Made by a program: the position numbers and the translations under genes
Part shown: piece by piece, positions 52,086-60,369 of the stretch
How the letters are laid out: every line of letters begins with the position of its first letter
Position numbering within the stretch: the stretch's first letter is position 1
The notes under the pieces: generated by a model
What the model saw: only the letters and a program-made list of their open reading frames with translations
What the model was told of the DNA's origin: nothing
Databases searched by the model: none
Source: an uncultured Dehalococcoidia bacterium
Lineage (GTDB): Bacteria; Chloroflexota; Dehalococcoidia; Lucifugimonadales; UBA3495
Reading direction: 5' to 3'
Length of the DNA stretch: 64,000 bases
NCBI GenBank assembly: GCA_958295765.1
Contig: CATQHB010000002.1
Location: 2,864,091 to 2,928,090, forward strand

Positions 52086-54074
52086 ATGGCAATGCCCACC
52101 TCAGCCCGGCGCATCCTCAGTTTCAGCCGCGACCACCAAACGCTGCTTTACTACGCCGCCGGCATCTGCCTGCTGGTGGTGGCGGCGGGGCTGCGTTTCT
52201 ATGACCTGCCTGACCACTATCTGTGGCGGGACGAAGCCGTTGCCTCCCGCAATGCCAGCGGCACCCTCGCGGAAGTAATCCCCAATACCCGCAGCCTTAA
52301 CTCCTCGCCGATCCTGTACCCCCTGGCGCTGTGGGCGGTGCAGCAAGTGGATGTCTCGGCCTTCAGCATCCGCCTGCTGCCGGCGGCGGCCAGCGTTTTG
52401 ACCGTGGCGGTAATGCTATTCTTGCTGCCCCGCCGCGGAGTGAGCCGTTGGGCGGCGTTTCTGGCGGCCCTGCTGGCGACCCTTTCCGTTGCCGCCATAG
52501 AACACGCCCAGGATGCGCGGGAATACTCCCTTGACACCCTGCTGGCGGCGCTGCTGATTGCCGGCTTGCTATGGTATCTGCGGGACGGCAAGAAAGTCCT
52601 GCTTTGCGTTGCGCTGTTCGTTGCGCCGCTGCTCCAGTATGGCCTGGTGCTGTTCGGGGTTGCCGTCATTGGCGCCGCTATTCTGCTTACGCCCCCGACT
52701 TTTCCGGCGTCAGAAGGTAATTCATACCTGAGCCGGGTTCGCGATTGGCTCAGGGCGCGCCTCGCCCTGGTCGGGCCGGCCGGGTGCTTTATGGCCGGTT
52801 GCGCCTTGAGCTACGCAGTTACGCTGCGCGATCAGTGGCGGGGCGGTTACTTCGGCCCGGAGGGTTATTTAGCGGAGTATTACTATCAGGGAAACCTGGA
52901 TGCCTATTCGATCTTTGAGTTTTCAATTGGCGGGGTTTGGAGTTTATTGACTTACCATTTGCCGGCGGTGGTGGCAATAGCGGCGCTGGTCGCATTGGCG
53001 CTGCTCCTGGTGGCAACATTATTCGGCAAGTTTCAGAGGAAGTTTCCCGACCGGGCCATCGCCATTCTATTGGCGTTGTGCCTGGCAATTGCCGTTGCGG
53101 TTGGCCTGCTGAGCCTGTATCCCCTGGGCGGGATTCGCCAGATTATCTACCTGGGGCCGCTGGTTTTTCTGGCGGTGGGCCTGGCGTTTCAAGGGGCCGC
53201 CGGTGGTCTGGCATCGCTGACGCGGCGGTGGTGGCTGGCGCCGGCGCTGACCGTAGCGGTCGCCGCCGCCATCGCCCTGGCCGGAGTGGGCGCCTTGGTG
53301 CAGGACGGCCCGTACCGGGCGCGGGACAACACCCAAGCCGTTTTTGCCTTTCTGGAGGAACGGGTGCGGGCAGATGACCTGGTTTACGCCGGCAAGGAGG
53401 CCGTCCCGTCCCTCCGGTTCTATCAGGAGAAAGCGGAAAGGCCGGCCAATTACTACTCCTATTACGGCGCCCACTGGTGCGATACTTCCGGCGAGCTGTG
53501 TCTCAAGGATTTGTCCGATTTATTAGTTTTATCGCTCCCGGATGTCCCCAATAGAATTTTCCTGGTTCACTGGCGCGGCGCATTAGAATCAATAGAGGGG
53601 TTGGCACTGCTGGGAGAGCAAGTTTCAGTTGAGCGTTTCCTGGCTGACGGAACGCTTAATATCTATCTGATTACTTACGATAACGAGTCCATGGCGCGGG
53701 CGGCCCGTTCCACTTACGGGGCTGCGGTATCCGGCGAACCGGCCATCCGCGCCGACTTTGACGTATATCTCAGCGAGAACAATCTGACCTACGTTAAGGA
53801 GCCGTGCGCCCCGGCGGACACCGAGGCCAAGTTCTTTCTGGCCGTGTACCCGGTTGACCTGAACGACCTGCCGGCCCAGCGCCGGCCGCACGGCTTTGAC
53901 AACCTGGACTTTGGATTTAACCGGCACGGCATGATATTTGACGGGAAGTGTATGGCAACGGTGGCGCTCCCGGAGTATGCCATTAGCCGCATCAGCACCG
54001 GCCAGTTCGTCTCAGTGGAAGGCGGTTACAACCATTTCTGGGAGGGGGAATTCTCTGTCAATGGGGCGGAATGA
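52086..54074 (+). CDS. membrane glycosyltransferase (GT39/ArnT-like), paralogue 2
   Basis: 662 aa. Many membrane segments. The first loop has LRFYDLPDHYLWRDEAVAS, with the D-E pair typical of ArnT/PMT-type enzymes that use lipid-linked sugars. The core ends near residue 535. Residues 536-662 form a globular C-terminal domain (IRADFDVYLSENNLTYVKEP, then HGMIFDGKCMATVALPEYAI) that I have no name for. The upstream sequence GACTATTGCGGGAGTTCCAA is the same as for paralogue 1, so the pair arose by tandem duplication of about 1673 bases. Acceptor and sugar unknown. Confidence 0.78.
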   Translation: MAMPTSARRILSFSRDHQTLLYYAAGICLLVVAAGLRFYDLPDHYLWRDEAVASRNASGTLAEVIPNTRSLNSSPILYPLALWAVQQVDVSAFSIRLLPAAASVLTVAVMLFLLPRRGVSRWAAFLAALLATLSVAAIEHAQDAREYSLDTLLAALLIAGLLWYLRDGKKVLLCVALFVAPLLQYGLVLFGVAVIGAAILLTPPTFPASEGNSYLSRVRDWLRARLALVGPAGCFMAGCALSYAVTLRDQWRGGYFGPEGYLAEYYYQGNLDAYSIFEFSIGGVWSLLTYHLPAVVAIAALVALALLLVATLFGKFQRKFPDRAIAILLALCLAIAVAVGLLSLYPLGGIRQIIYLGPLVFLAVGLAFQGAAGGLASLTRRWWLAPALTVAVAAAIALAGVGALVQDGPYRARDNTQAVFAFLEERVRADDLVYAGKEAVPSLRFYQEKAERPANYYSYYGAHWCDTSGELCLKDLSDLLVLSLPDVPNRIFLVHWRGALESIEGLALLGEQVSVERFLADGTLNIYLITYDNESMARAARSTYGAAVSGEPAIRADFDVYLSENNLTYVKEPCAPADTEAKFFLAVYPVDLNDLPAQRRPHGFDNLDFGFNRHGMIFDGKCMATVALPEYAISRISTGQFVSVEGGYNHFWEGEFSVNGAE

Positions 54075-54198
54075 GGGGGCCGGGGGTGGGCAAGGGTGGT
54101 TCGACAAGCTCACCATGAGCGGATTGTTGACCGCTATGCGAGCGGGTTGCGGACTTGGCGCCGGGCCAAGCGGCCGGCAAGTCAATCTCAACGTAAAC

Positions 54199-54295
54199 CC
54201 GTCGTTCCGGCGAAAGCCGGAATCCAGGAAATCCCCCGGAAAAGAGCGAGCCGGCTACCGAGGGTTCTGGATTCCGGCTTTCGCCGGAACGACGG
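54199..54295. repeat. repeat family B, copy 10, preceded by a family C arm
   Basis: 97-base family B palindrome in the gap 54075-54384, after GGTTCGACAAGCTCACCATG at 54100-54119. Confidence 0.85.
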
Positions 54296-54384
54296 TGGTT
54301 TGGGGTTGCCCAAGAGAGGGTTGCGGACTTGGCGCTGGCCCAAGCGGGGAATGACACCCGGCGCGCCGGGCGCAGGCATTTCAC

Positions 54385-54912
54385 TCAGGAGATTGCCGCC
54401 ACTAAATCCTCGTTGGAACCGGGGATGTCCTGACCTAAATACGGGTTGAAAAGCCGGCGGTACTCGGCTACCGCAGCATCCGCGTCGTGGCCGGCTACGG
54501 CTGGCGCCTCAACCTCAAAGACCTGCCCGACGTCAGCTACTAGGTCCAAGTTGAAAACTACGTTTCCCTTGCGCCACAACTCCCGGCGCTTGCGGACTAC
54601 CGCGCGGCGGCCCAGGGCGGCGTCCAGCATTTCCTGCACCGGGGCGGCGTTCACCTCCCAAAGCTGAAAGTTGCTGGTTCTGGCCCCGTTCTCCTGGCGG
54701 TCATAGTAGTAGATGACTTGTCCCTGCTGATGCTCGACGCGGAGCTTGAGCCGCCGGGTTCCCGCCGCGTCTCCCTGGAGTGGCAGGTGGTAATAGTAGT
54801 CCACCTGCTCCTTAACCTCGACGAAGGTCGCCCCAACCTCCCGGAGCGTCCGGCGTACCGGGGCGAAGTCGGGGCAGTAGGCTTTAATTTCCCGGTTCAG
54901 TTGGGCGTCCAT
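54385..54912 (-). CDS. CYTH-domain protein (class IV adenylate cyclase / thiamine triphosphatase-like)
   Basis: 175 aa. NREIKAYCPDFAPVRRTLRE at the N-terminus holds the E-x-K motif of the CYTH triphosphate tunnel; RRLKLRVE, VIYYYDRQE and VVRKRRELW give the basic strands, and VVFNLDLVADVGQVFEVEAP the acidic strands. Such proteins cleave triphosphates such as ThTP or polyphosphate, or make cAMP. Which one is not readable here. It starts five bases after the stop of the last PaREP1-like gene in the array (54918) and is thus probably in one operon with it. Confidence 0.82.
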   Translation of the reverse strand: MDAQLNREIKAYCPDFAPVRRTLREVGATFVEVKEQVDYYYHLPLQGDAAGTRRLKLRVEHQQGQVIYYYDRQENGARTSNFQLWEVNAAPVQEMLDAALGRRAVVRKRRELWRKGNVVFNLDLVADVGQVFEVEAPAVAGHDADAAVAEYRRLFNPYLGQDIPGSNEDLVAAIS

Positions 54913-54917
54913 TGTCT

Positions 54918-55466
54918 CTAACCGTTACCGACTGGTTCAACCGGCGGCAGTTCGGCCAACTCCTCAGGGGCGAACTCCGGGCCGAGGGAGTAGGTGGTTT
55001 TGCGGGTGAGGGCGCGCCATCGCCGTTCCTGGCCTTCCCGCTGGTCGGGGGTGAGGTGGCTCTGGTCCTGGGGCAGGTCGGCCCGGCGCAACTCGGCCAT
55101 TATCGCCGTAAAGGTACGGGCGTTATTGATGCGGCGCTGCACCTCATCCGGCCATTCCTGATGTTCGTAAAAGTTGGTGTGCATCGAACTAACCAGGACG
55201 TACAGGTCGAGCAGTTCCTCTCTCCCCCAGGCGTAGGCCGCGTACCGGGCGGCGTCCCGCAGGTAGTTATGGGCGTGGTGGTTCCAGCCCTGCTGCTGGG
55301 CCAGGGCCTTGATGGACTGGGCTGCCGCGCCCCACACCTTTTCCGAGGCTTGTTGCAAGTCGCCCCGGTCCAGTTCGGCCTGGGCCTGTTGGAGCTTGTG
55401 CGCGGCCATGGCTTCGTACCGTTCCGGTGGCGAGGCCCGCTTTTGCTCACTGCCGGGACTGGTCAT
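54918..55466 (-). CDS. PaREP1/HEPN-like protein, array 2 copy a
   Basis: 182 aa. Pattern YEAMAAHKLQQAQAELDRGD then QASEKVWGAAAQSIKALAQQ, GWNHHAHNYLRD and HTNFYEHQEW, the PaREP1-type signature. All-helical. It differs from copies b and c at scattered positions. Third in transcription order of three tandem genes; the units are exactly 567 bases apart. Upstream GAGAGGATTAAGAAACGCT is shared by the copies. Function unknown; the HEPN-type fold is family knowledge. Confidence 0.75.
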   Translation of the reverse strand: MTSPGSEQKRASPPERYEAMAAHKLQQAQAELDRGDLQQASEKVWGAAAQSIKALAQQQGWNHHAHNYLRDAARYAAYAWGREELLDLYVLVSSMHTNFYEHQEWPDEVQRRINNARTFTAIMAELRRADLPQDQSHLTPDQREGQERRWRALTRKTTYSLGPEFAPEELAELPPVEPVGNG

Positions 55467-55484
55467 AGCGTTTCTTAATCCTCT

Positions 55485-56033
55485 CTAACCGTTACCGCCG
55501 GGGTCAACCGGCGGCAGGGCGGCCAACTCCCCCGGCGTGAACTCCGGGCCGAGGGAGTGGGTAATTTGGCGGGTGAGGGCGCGTAGCCGCCGTTCCTGGC
55601 CTTCCCGCTGGTCGGGGGTGAGGTGGCTCTGGTCCTGCGGCAGGTCGGCGCGGCGCAACTCGGCCATTATCGCGGTAAAGGTACGGGCGTTATTGATGCG
55701 GCGCTGCACCACGTCCGGCCATTCCTGATGCTCATAGAAGTTAGTGTGCATCAAACTAACCAGGTCATACAGATCGAGCAGTTCCTCTCTCCCCCAGGCG
55801 TAGGCCGCGTACCGGGCGGCGTCCCGCAGGTAGTTGTGGGCGTGGTGGTTCCAGCCCTGCTGCTGGGCCAGGGCCTTGATGGACTGGGCCGCCGCGCCCC
55901 ATACCTTTTCCGAGGCTTGTTGCAAGTCGCCCCGGTCCAGTTCGGCCTGGGCCTGCCGGAGCTTGTGGGCAGCCATGGCTTCGTACCGTTCCGGTGGCGA
56001 GGCCCGTTTCTGTTCCCTGCCGGGACTGGTCAT
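55485..56033 (-). CDS. PaREP1/HEPN-like protein, array 2 copy b
   Basis: 182 aa, the closest relative of copy a, with changes such as MHTNFYEHQEWPDVVQ for PDEVQ and a different C-terminus (LAALPPVDPGGNG). Spacing to the neighbours is 567 bases on each side and 18 bases of gap, so it is likely co-translated with them. Confidence 0.75.
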   Translation of the reverse strand: MTSPGREQKRASPPERYEAMAAHKLRQAQAELDRGDLQQASEKVWGAAAQSIKALAQQQGWNHHAHNYLRDAARYAAYAWGREELLDLYDLVSLMHTNFYEHQEWPDVVQRRINNARTFTAIMAELRRADLPQDQSHLTPDQREGQERRLRALTRQITHSLGPEFTPGELAALPPVDPGGNG

Positions 56034-56051
56034 AGTGTTTCTTAATCCTCT

Positions 56052-56600
56052 TTAACCGTTACCGCCTGGGTCAACCGGCGGCAGGGCGGCCAACTCCTCC
56101 GGCGTGAACTCCGGGCCGTGGGAGTAGGTAGTTTGGCGGGTGAGGGCGCGTAGCCGCCGTTCCAGGCCCTCCCGCTGGTCGGGGGTGAGGTGGCTCTGGT
56201 CTTGGGGCAGGTCGGCCCGGCGCAACTCGGCCATTATCGCCGTAAAGGTACGGGCGTCGTCGATACGGGCCTGTACCTCATATTTTAGTTCCTGATGTTC
56301 GTAAAAGTTGGTGTGCGCGGAGCTGACGCTGTCCAGCAGCAACCGCAAATCATCCCGGCCCCACACAAATGCGACGTACATTACCGCGTCCCGCAGGTAG
56401 TTGTGGGCGTGGTGGTTCCAGCCCTGCTGCTGGGCCAGGGCCTTGATGGACTGGGCCGCCGCGCCCCACACCTTTTCCGAGGCTTGTTGCAAGTCGCCCA
56501 GATCCAGTTCGTCCTGGGCCTGCCGGAGCTTGTGCGCGGCCATGGCTTCGTACCGTTCCGGTGGCGAGGCCCGTTTCTGCTCACTGCCGGGACTGGTCAT
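56052..56600 (-). CDS. PaREP1/HEPN-like protein, array 2 copy c
   Basis: 182 aa, the most divergent of the three: residues 80-110 read VMYVAFVWGRDDLRLLLDSV where the others have ARYAAYAWGREELLDLYDLV, and the next helix reads SSAHTNFYEHQELKYEVQAR. First in transcription order. The rest is nearly identical to a and b. The local divergence in an otherwise identical protein suggests gene conversion or selection on that segment. Confidence 0.75.
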   Translation of the reverse strand: MTSPGSEQKRASPPERYEAMAAHKLRQAQDELDLGDLQQASEKVWGAAAQSIKALAQQQGWNHHAHNYLRDAVMYVAFVWGRDDLRLLLDSVSSAHTNFYEHQELKYEVQARIDDARTFTAIMAELRRADLPQDQSHLTPDQREGLERRLRALTRQTTYSHGPEFTPEELAALPPVDPGGNG

Positions 56601-56635
56601 AGCGTCCCCCTAATCCGGTTCCCTAATCGTGTCGC

Positions 56636-57778
56636 CTAGTCCTCTTTAAGGGCCGGTATCACCCGGGTGCCCAGCAGTTCCACCGACCGCATCACGTCCT
56701 CGTGGGCCATGTTGCCCTCGTTGCCGTAGATGAGCATATAGCCCGGGTCCAGGGTCTGCTTGATGTAGCGCAGCTTGTTGATGACCGTCTCCGGGCTGCC
56801 CACGATGATGTTGTGGGCGTCTTGCAGTTCCTCATAGCTCATCCGCCGGCCGATGGTGCCGGTGCCAATGGTGGGGCGGGACATCTTGATGCGCAGGGCC
56901 TCCCGGGACTGGTAGCCCGGCGGGTCGTTGAACTCTACCGGCCCCCGCTGGCGGTGTCCCTCAGTCCACAGGAAAGTGCGCCCCACCTCTTGCGCCCGCT
57001 CGTCGGTATCCGCCACCAGGCAGCGAATCAGGTAGCCGAAATGCTCCGGCCCCGGCTCATAGCCCTCTTCCCGGGCCGTCTCAAAGTAGATGTCCTTCAA
57101 CTGCTTGGTCAAGTCCAGCAGCGAACCCAGGTTCATATAGGGATACATCCGCTTGGCGGCCCAGATGACGCTTTCCGGGCTGCCGGTGCCGGGGAACCAC
57201 ACCGCCGGATGGGGTTTCTGTATCGGCACCACCCAGGGGTTGACCATCCGGTGGGGGAAGTAGCGGCCCTCCCAGCGGAAGGGGCCGGGGGTAGTCCAGC
57301 ACTTGACAATCAGGTCGTGGGCCTCCTCGAACCGGTCCCGGTTTTCCGTCGGGCTGATGCCGGCGTGCAGCGTCTCCACCGCCGTGCCGCGCACAAAGCC
57401 GGAGATGATGCGCCCGCCGGAAATGCAGTCCAGCATGGCGATTTCCTCGGCCATCTTCACCGGATCGTTGAGGGCAATTACATTGCCCAGCATGGCAATC
57501 TTCACCTGCTTGGTCACCTTGGCGATGACCGCCGCATCCACGTTCACCGAGGGTTTCATACACCAGTAAGAGGAATGGTGTTCGTTGGACATAATGCCGT
57601 CAAAGCCCACCTCGTCGGCCAGGGCGTACTGGTCATGGTAGTTGCTATACAGCACGTGGGCCTTTTCCGGGTCGAAGTGAGTATTGGGGAAGTGCATCCG
57701 CCCCGACTCATAAGGGGCCAGGTCTTCATCGGTTACGTGGCCGTAGGGCTGCTCCGAAAACCAGAATACTTCCGTCAT
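56636..57778 (-). CDS. LLM-class flavin-dependent oxidoreductase (luciferase-like)
   Basis: 380 aa, ATG with AAGGAG eight bases upstream. Luciferase-like monooxygenase fold; FMN or F420 is used with O2 on diverse substrates. Seen: DEVGFDGIMSNEHHSSYWCM near the N-terminus, ALNDPVKMAEEIAMLDCISG, RIISGFVRGTAVE, HPAVWFPGTGSPESV and FLWTEGHRQRGPVEF. The family is strongly multiplied in marine SAR202-type Chloroflexota by established knowledge. Substrate unknown. It is upstream of a co-directional alpha/beta hydrolase only across a 900-base region, so the link is loose. Confidence 0.88.
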   Translation of the reverse strand: MTEVFWFSEQPYGHVTDEDLAPYESGRMHFPNTHFDPEKAHVLYSNYHDQYALADEVGFDGIMSNEHHSSYWCMKPSVNVDAAVIAKVTKQVKIAMLGNVIALNDPVKMAEEIAMLDCISGGRIISGFVRGTAVETLHAGISPTENRDRFEEAHDLIVKCWTTPGPFRWEGRYFPHRMVNPWVVPIQKPHPAVWFPGTGSPESVIWAAKRMYPYMNLGSLLDLTKQLKDIYFETAREEGYEPGPEHFGYLIRCLVADTDERAQEVGRTFLWTEGHRQRGPVEFNDPPGYQSREALRIKMSRPTIGTGTIGRRMSYEELQDAHNIIVGSPETVINKLRYIKQTLDPGYMLIYGNEGNMAHEDVMRSVELLGTRVIPALKED

Positions 57779-57901
57779 CGCTTAACTCCTTTTTTCGTCC
57801 CCGAAGGAACAGGAAAATGAACACTAACCGGCGCTGAACTGAACTACTGAACTAGCCGGATAAACAAATGATTCGTTGGATTGGAAACTCGGCGGGTTAC
57901 A

Positions 57902-58696
57902 TTACACCCCGGCCAGGAAACCATTGACCGCCGCCAGGAACTCCCCGGGCTTTTCCAGGGCCGGGGAATGGCCGCAGTGGTCGATTACCTCCAGCCGGGC
58001 GTTGGGCAGAGCTTGTTGGAACATTTCGCCACATTCCACCGGGATTATTGCGTCCTGCCGACCCCAGACCAGCAGGGTCGGCGTGTTCACCCGGCCCAGG
58101 TAGTAGGGCAGGCTGGGGTTGTGCAGATAGGGCCGCCAGCAGAGCCGGGAGGCCATTTCCTGATTGGAGTGGGCCACCAGTTGCTCCTCGGCGGTCAACT
58201 CCCGCTGGTACTGCTCGCCGTTGGGAACCTGGGAGATGTCGTAGAAACGCTGATTGCTGCGGGTTTGGGCCGACACCATGAAAATCTCGGCGATTTCCCC
58301 CTTATCCGGCTTGATGCCGGCGGCGCCCACCAGGATTAACGCCTTCAGGTTGCAGCGGCACATCGCGGCCATTTCCGCCGCCACCCAGCCGCCCATAGAG
58401 GAACCCATCAGGACGTACTGCTCCAGGCCCAGGGTCTCCACCAATGCCTGGTTGAAGTGGCAAACGTCGGTGATGGTATAGACCCAATCGGGCCGTTCCG
58501 TGCCGTTAAAACCCGGCTGGGAAGGCACGTACACCGTATAGCTTTGGGCTAGTTCCTCGTGATAAGGCTGCCAGCCGGCGTTGCCCCCGGCCCCGTGGAG
58601 AAAGAGCAGGGGCGGGCCGGAACCGCCGGAGAACATTTCTACCGCGACGCCGCCAACGGCAATAGTGGAACGCTGGGCGCTGTGGGCCATGGTCAT
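57902..58696 (-). CDS. alpha/beta hydrolase, paralogue of 59262-60050
   Basis: 264 aa from ATG 58696 (AAAGGAG six bases upstream). Hydrolase core: FLHGAGGNAGWQPY oxyanion region, YVPSQPGFNGTERPDWVYTI, nucleophile GSSMGGWVAAEM, acid in WGRQDAIIPVECGE, and His in IDHCGHSPALEKP. Catalytic triad complete. Resembles meta-cleavage-product hydrolases and other C-C or ester hydrolases. About 45 percent identical by eye to the divergent gene at 59262. Confidence 0.87.
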   Translation of the reverse strand: MTMAHSAQRSTIAVGGVAVEMFSGGSGPPLLFLHGAGGNAGWQPYHEELAQSYTVYVPSQPGFNGTERPDWVYTITDVCHFNQALVETLGLEQYVLMGSSMGGWVAAEMAAMCRCNLKALILVGAAGIKPDKGEIAEIFMVSAQTRSNQRFYDISQVPNGEQYQRELTAEEQLVAHSNQEMASRLCWRPYLHNPSLPYYLGRVNTPTLLVWGRQDAIIPVECGEMFQQALPNARLEVIDHCGHSPALEKPGEFLAAVNGFLAGV

Positions 58697-58813
58697 CGCT
58701 GACTCCTTTCCTGAGGGCATACCGATAATTGCCCATTCTGTTGTAAAGGGCGATTATTGTCAAGTTGAGTCAGGCCCCGCCGGGGTAGGCGCAAATACCC
58801 CCGCCTTGACCAA

Positions 58814-59086
58814 TCCGCTCATCCTGAGCTTGTTGAAGGACGGAATGGGGGTGGTTCGACAGGCTCACCATGAGCGGCGCCATAAGCGGCATTATGAGCG
58901 GAATGTAACCGTCCCGTTCATCCTGAGCTTGTCGAAGGACGGAATGGGGGTGGTTCGACAGGCTCACCATGAGCGGATTGTGTTCTTGGTGCCAGCCCGG
59001 ACGGGACTCCCGCCTTGCCCGCCCCCGCTCATCCTGAGCTTGTCGAAGGATGGACGGGATGGTTCGACAAACTCACCATGAGCGGC
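58814..59086. repeat. repeat family C, three copies with short degenerate repeats
   Basis: Three copies (58814-58876, about 58914-58977, about 59024-59086), each with CTCATCCTGAGCTTGT and GGTTCGACAGGCTCACCATG-type arms. They are followed by GCGCCATAAGCGG units. They fill the gap 58697-59261 between the divergent hydrolase genes. Confidence 0.8.
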
Positions 59087-59261
59087 GCCATAAGCGGCGA
59101 CACAAGCGGGTTTTGTTATGACCGGATTGCGGACTTGACCCCGGCCCCCAACCCCCCCGCCTTGACCTGTTGCTTGGGGACGGCTAGGATTGTCTGGCGC
59201 AATTCCGTTAATTCTTAATTCCTAATTCTTAATTCCTAATTATTGAGGAGGCCAGGTCATT

Positions 59262-60050
59262 ATGCCCACCGAGTTCAGGGAGGAGTTTGTCGAGGTAGGC
59301 GGCGCAAAGGTACAACTGCTCAAGGGCGGGGCCGGCGACCCGCTGCTGATTCTGCACGGGGCCGGCGGCGGCGACCCCGGCGACTTGCGCTACCTGCAAG
59401 CCCTGGCGGAACGCTTTACGGTTTACCTGCCCTCCCATCCCGGCTTTGACGCCTCGGAAAGGCCGGACTGGATGGAAACAATCCACGATATGGCCTGTTT
59501 CTATAACTGGTTCCTGGAAAGCCAGGGACTGCACGGCTGCCGGGCCATCGGCTTCTCTATGGGCGGCTGGCTGGCGGCGGAAATGGTGGCGGCGGCCGGC
59601 CCGGTGTTCAGCAAACTGCTGCTGGTCGGCTCGGTGGGCCTCAAGCCTCAAGAGGGAGAGATTGCCGACGTATTCATCATCTCTCCGCCGCAAGTCATTG
59701 ACCTGCTGTTTCACGATTCCACCCAGGCCCCGGAGTTTGACCGGGTATTCGGGCAGACGCCCCCGCCGGAGCGGTTGGCCGTCCTGGAGCGCAACCGGGA
59801 AATGGCGGCGCGGGTCTGCTGGAAACCCTATATGCACAACCTCAGCCTGGCCCCCCTGCTGGCCCGGGTCAACATCCCCACCCGCATCGTTTGGGGACGG
59901 GAGGATCGGCTGGCCCCGGTAGAGTGCGGCCACCTGTTCCAGCAGGCCATCCCCGGCGCGGAACTGGTGGTAATCGACAACTGCGGCCACCTGCCCCAAA
60001 TGGAAAAACCCGAGGAATTCCTGCAAGCGGCTATGTCCTTCCTGGAGTAG
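59262..60050 (+). CDS. alpha/beta hydrolase, paralogue of 57902-58696
   Basis: 262 aa, ATG with GAGGAGG upstream. Core: [40 protein letters not shown], nucleophile [13 protein letters not shown], acid in [14 protein letters not shown], His in [13 protein letters not shown]. The same conserved words as its paralogue show a gene duplication followed by divergence. Located 300 bases upstream of the second Ldh_2 gene, same strand. Substrate unknown. Confidence 0.87.
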   Translation: MPTEFREEFVEVGGAKVQLLKGGAGDPLLILHGAGGGDPGDLRYLQALAERFTVYLPSHPGFDASERPDWMETIHDMACFYNWFLESQGLHGCRAIGFSMGGWLAAEMVAAAGPVFSKLLLVGSVGLKPQEGEIADVFIISPPQVIDLLFHDSTQAPEFDRVFGQTPPPERLAVLERNREMAARVCWKPYMHNLSLAPLLARVNIPTRIVWGREDRLAPVECGHLFQQAIPGAELVVIDNCGHLPQMEKPEEFLQAAMSFLE

Positions 60051-60148
60051 GAAAGCCCCGGAGAAAATCGGATGAGTTACGCAGTTGGCCGGTCATTTCA
60101 ACCTTTGCAGGTCATCCAGCTTTCTTATGTAATTCCAATCGGTTAGTC

Positions 60149-60262
60149 TGTCATTCCGACCGGAGGGAGGAATCTAAAATGCCGGGCTGTTGGCGCGTTC
60201 CGGTTCCGGCAGAAATCCGGCTTGTAAAGAGTTTAGATTCCTCCCTCCGGTCGGAATGACAC
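60149..60262. repeat. repeat family D, copy 3
   Basis: TCATTCCGACCGGAGGGAGG at the left, GTTTAGATTCCTCCCTCCGG at the right; fills most of the gap 60051-60369. The remaining stretch shows a GGAGG ribosome site for the next gene and nothing else. Confidence 0.8.
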
Positions 60263-60369
60263 AAAACCTTTCAGTATGATGACCTGGAACTTTCAATGTC
60301 CTATAGCCAACGGGTAACTCCTGAATCAATCCAAAAATCAACCCAACATTCAACAACGGAGGTCTAGCA

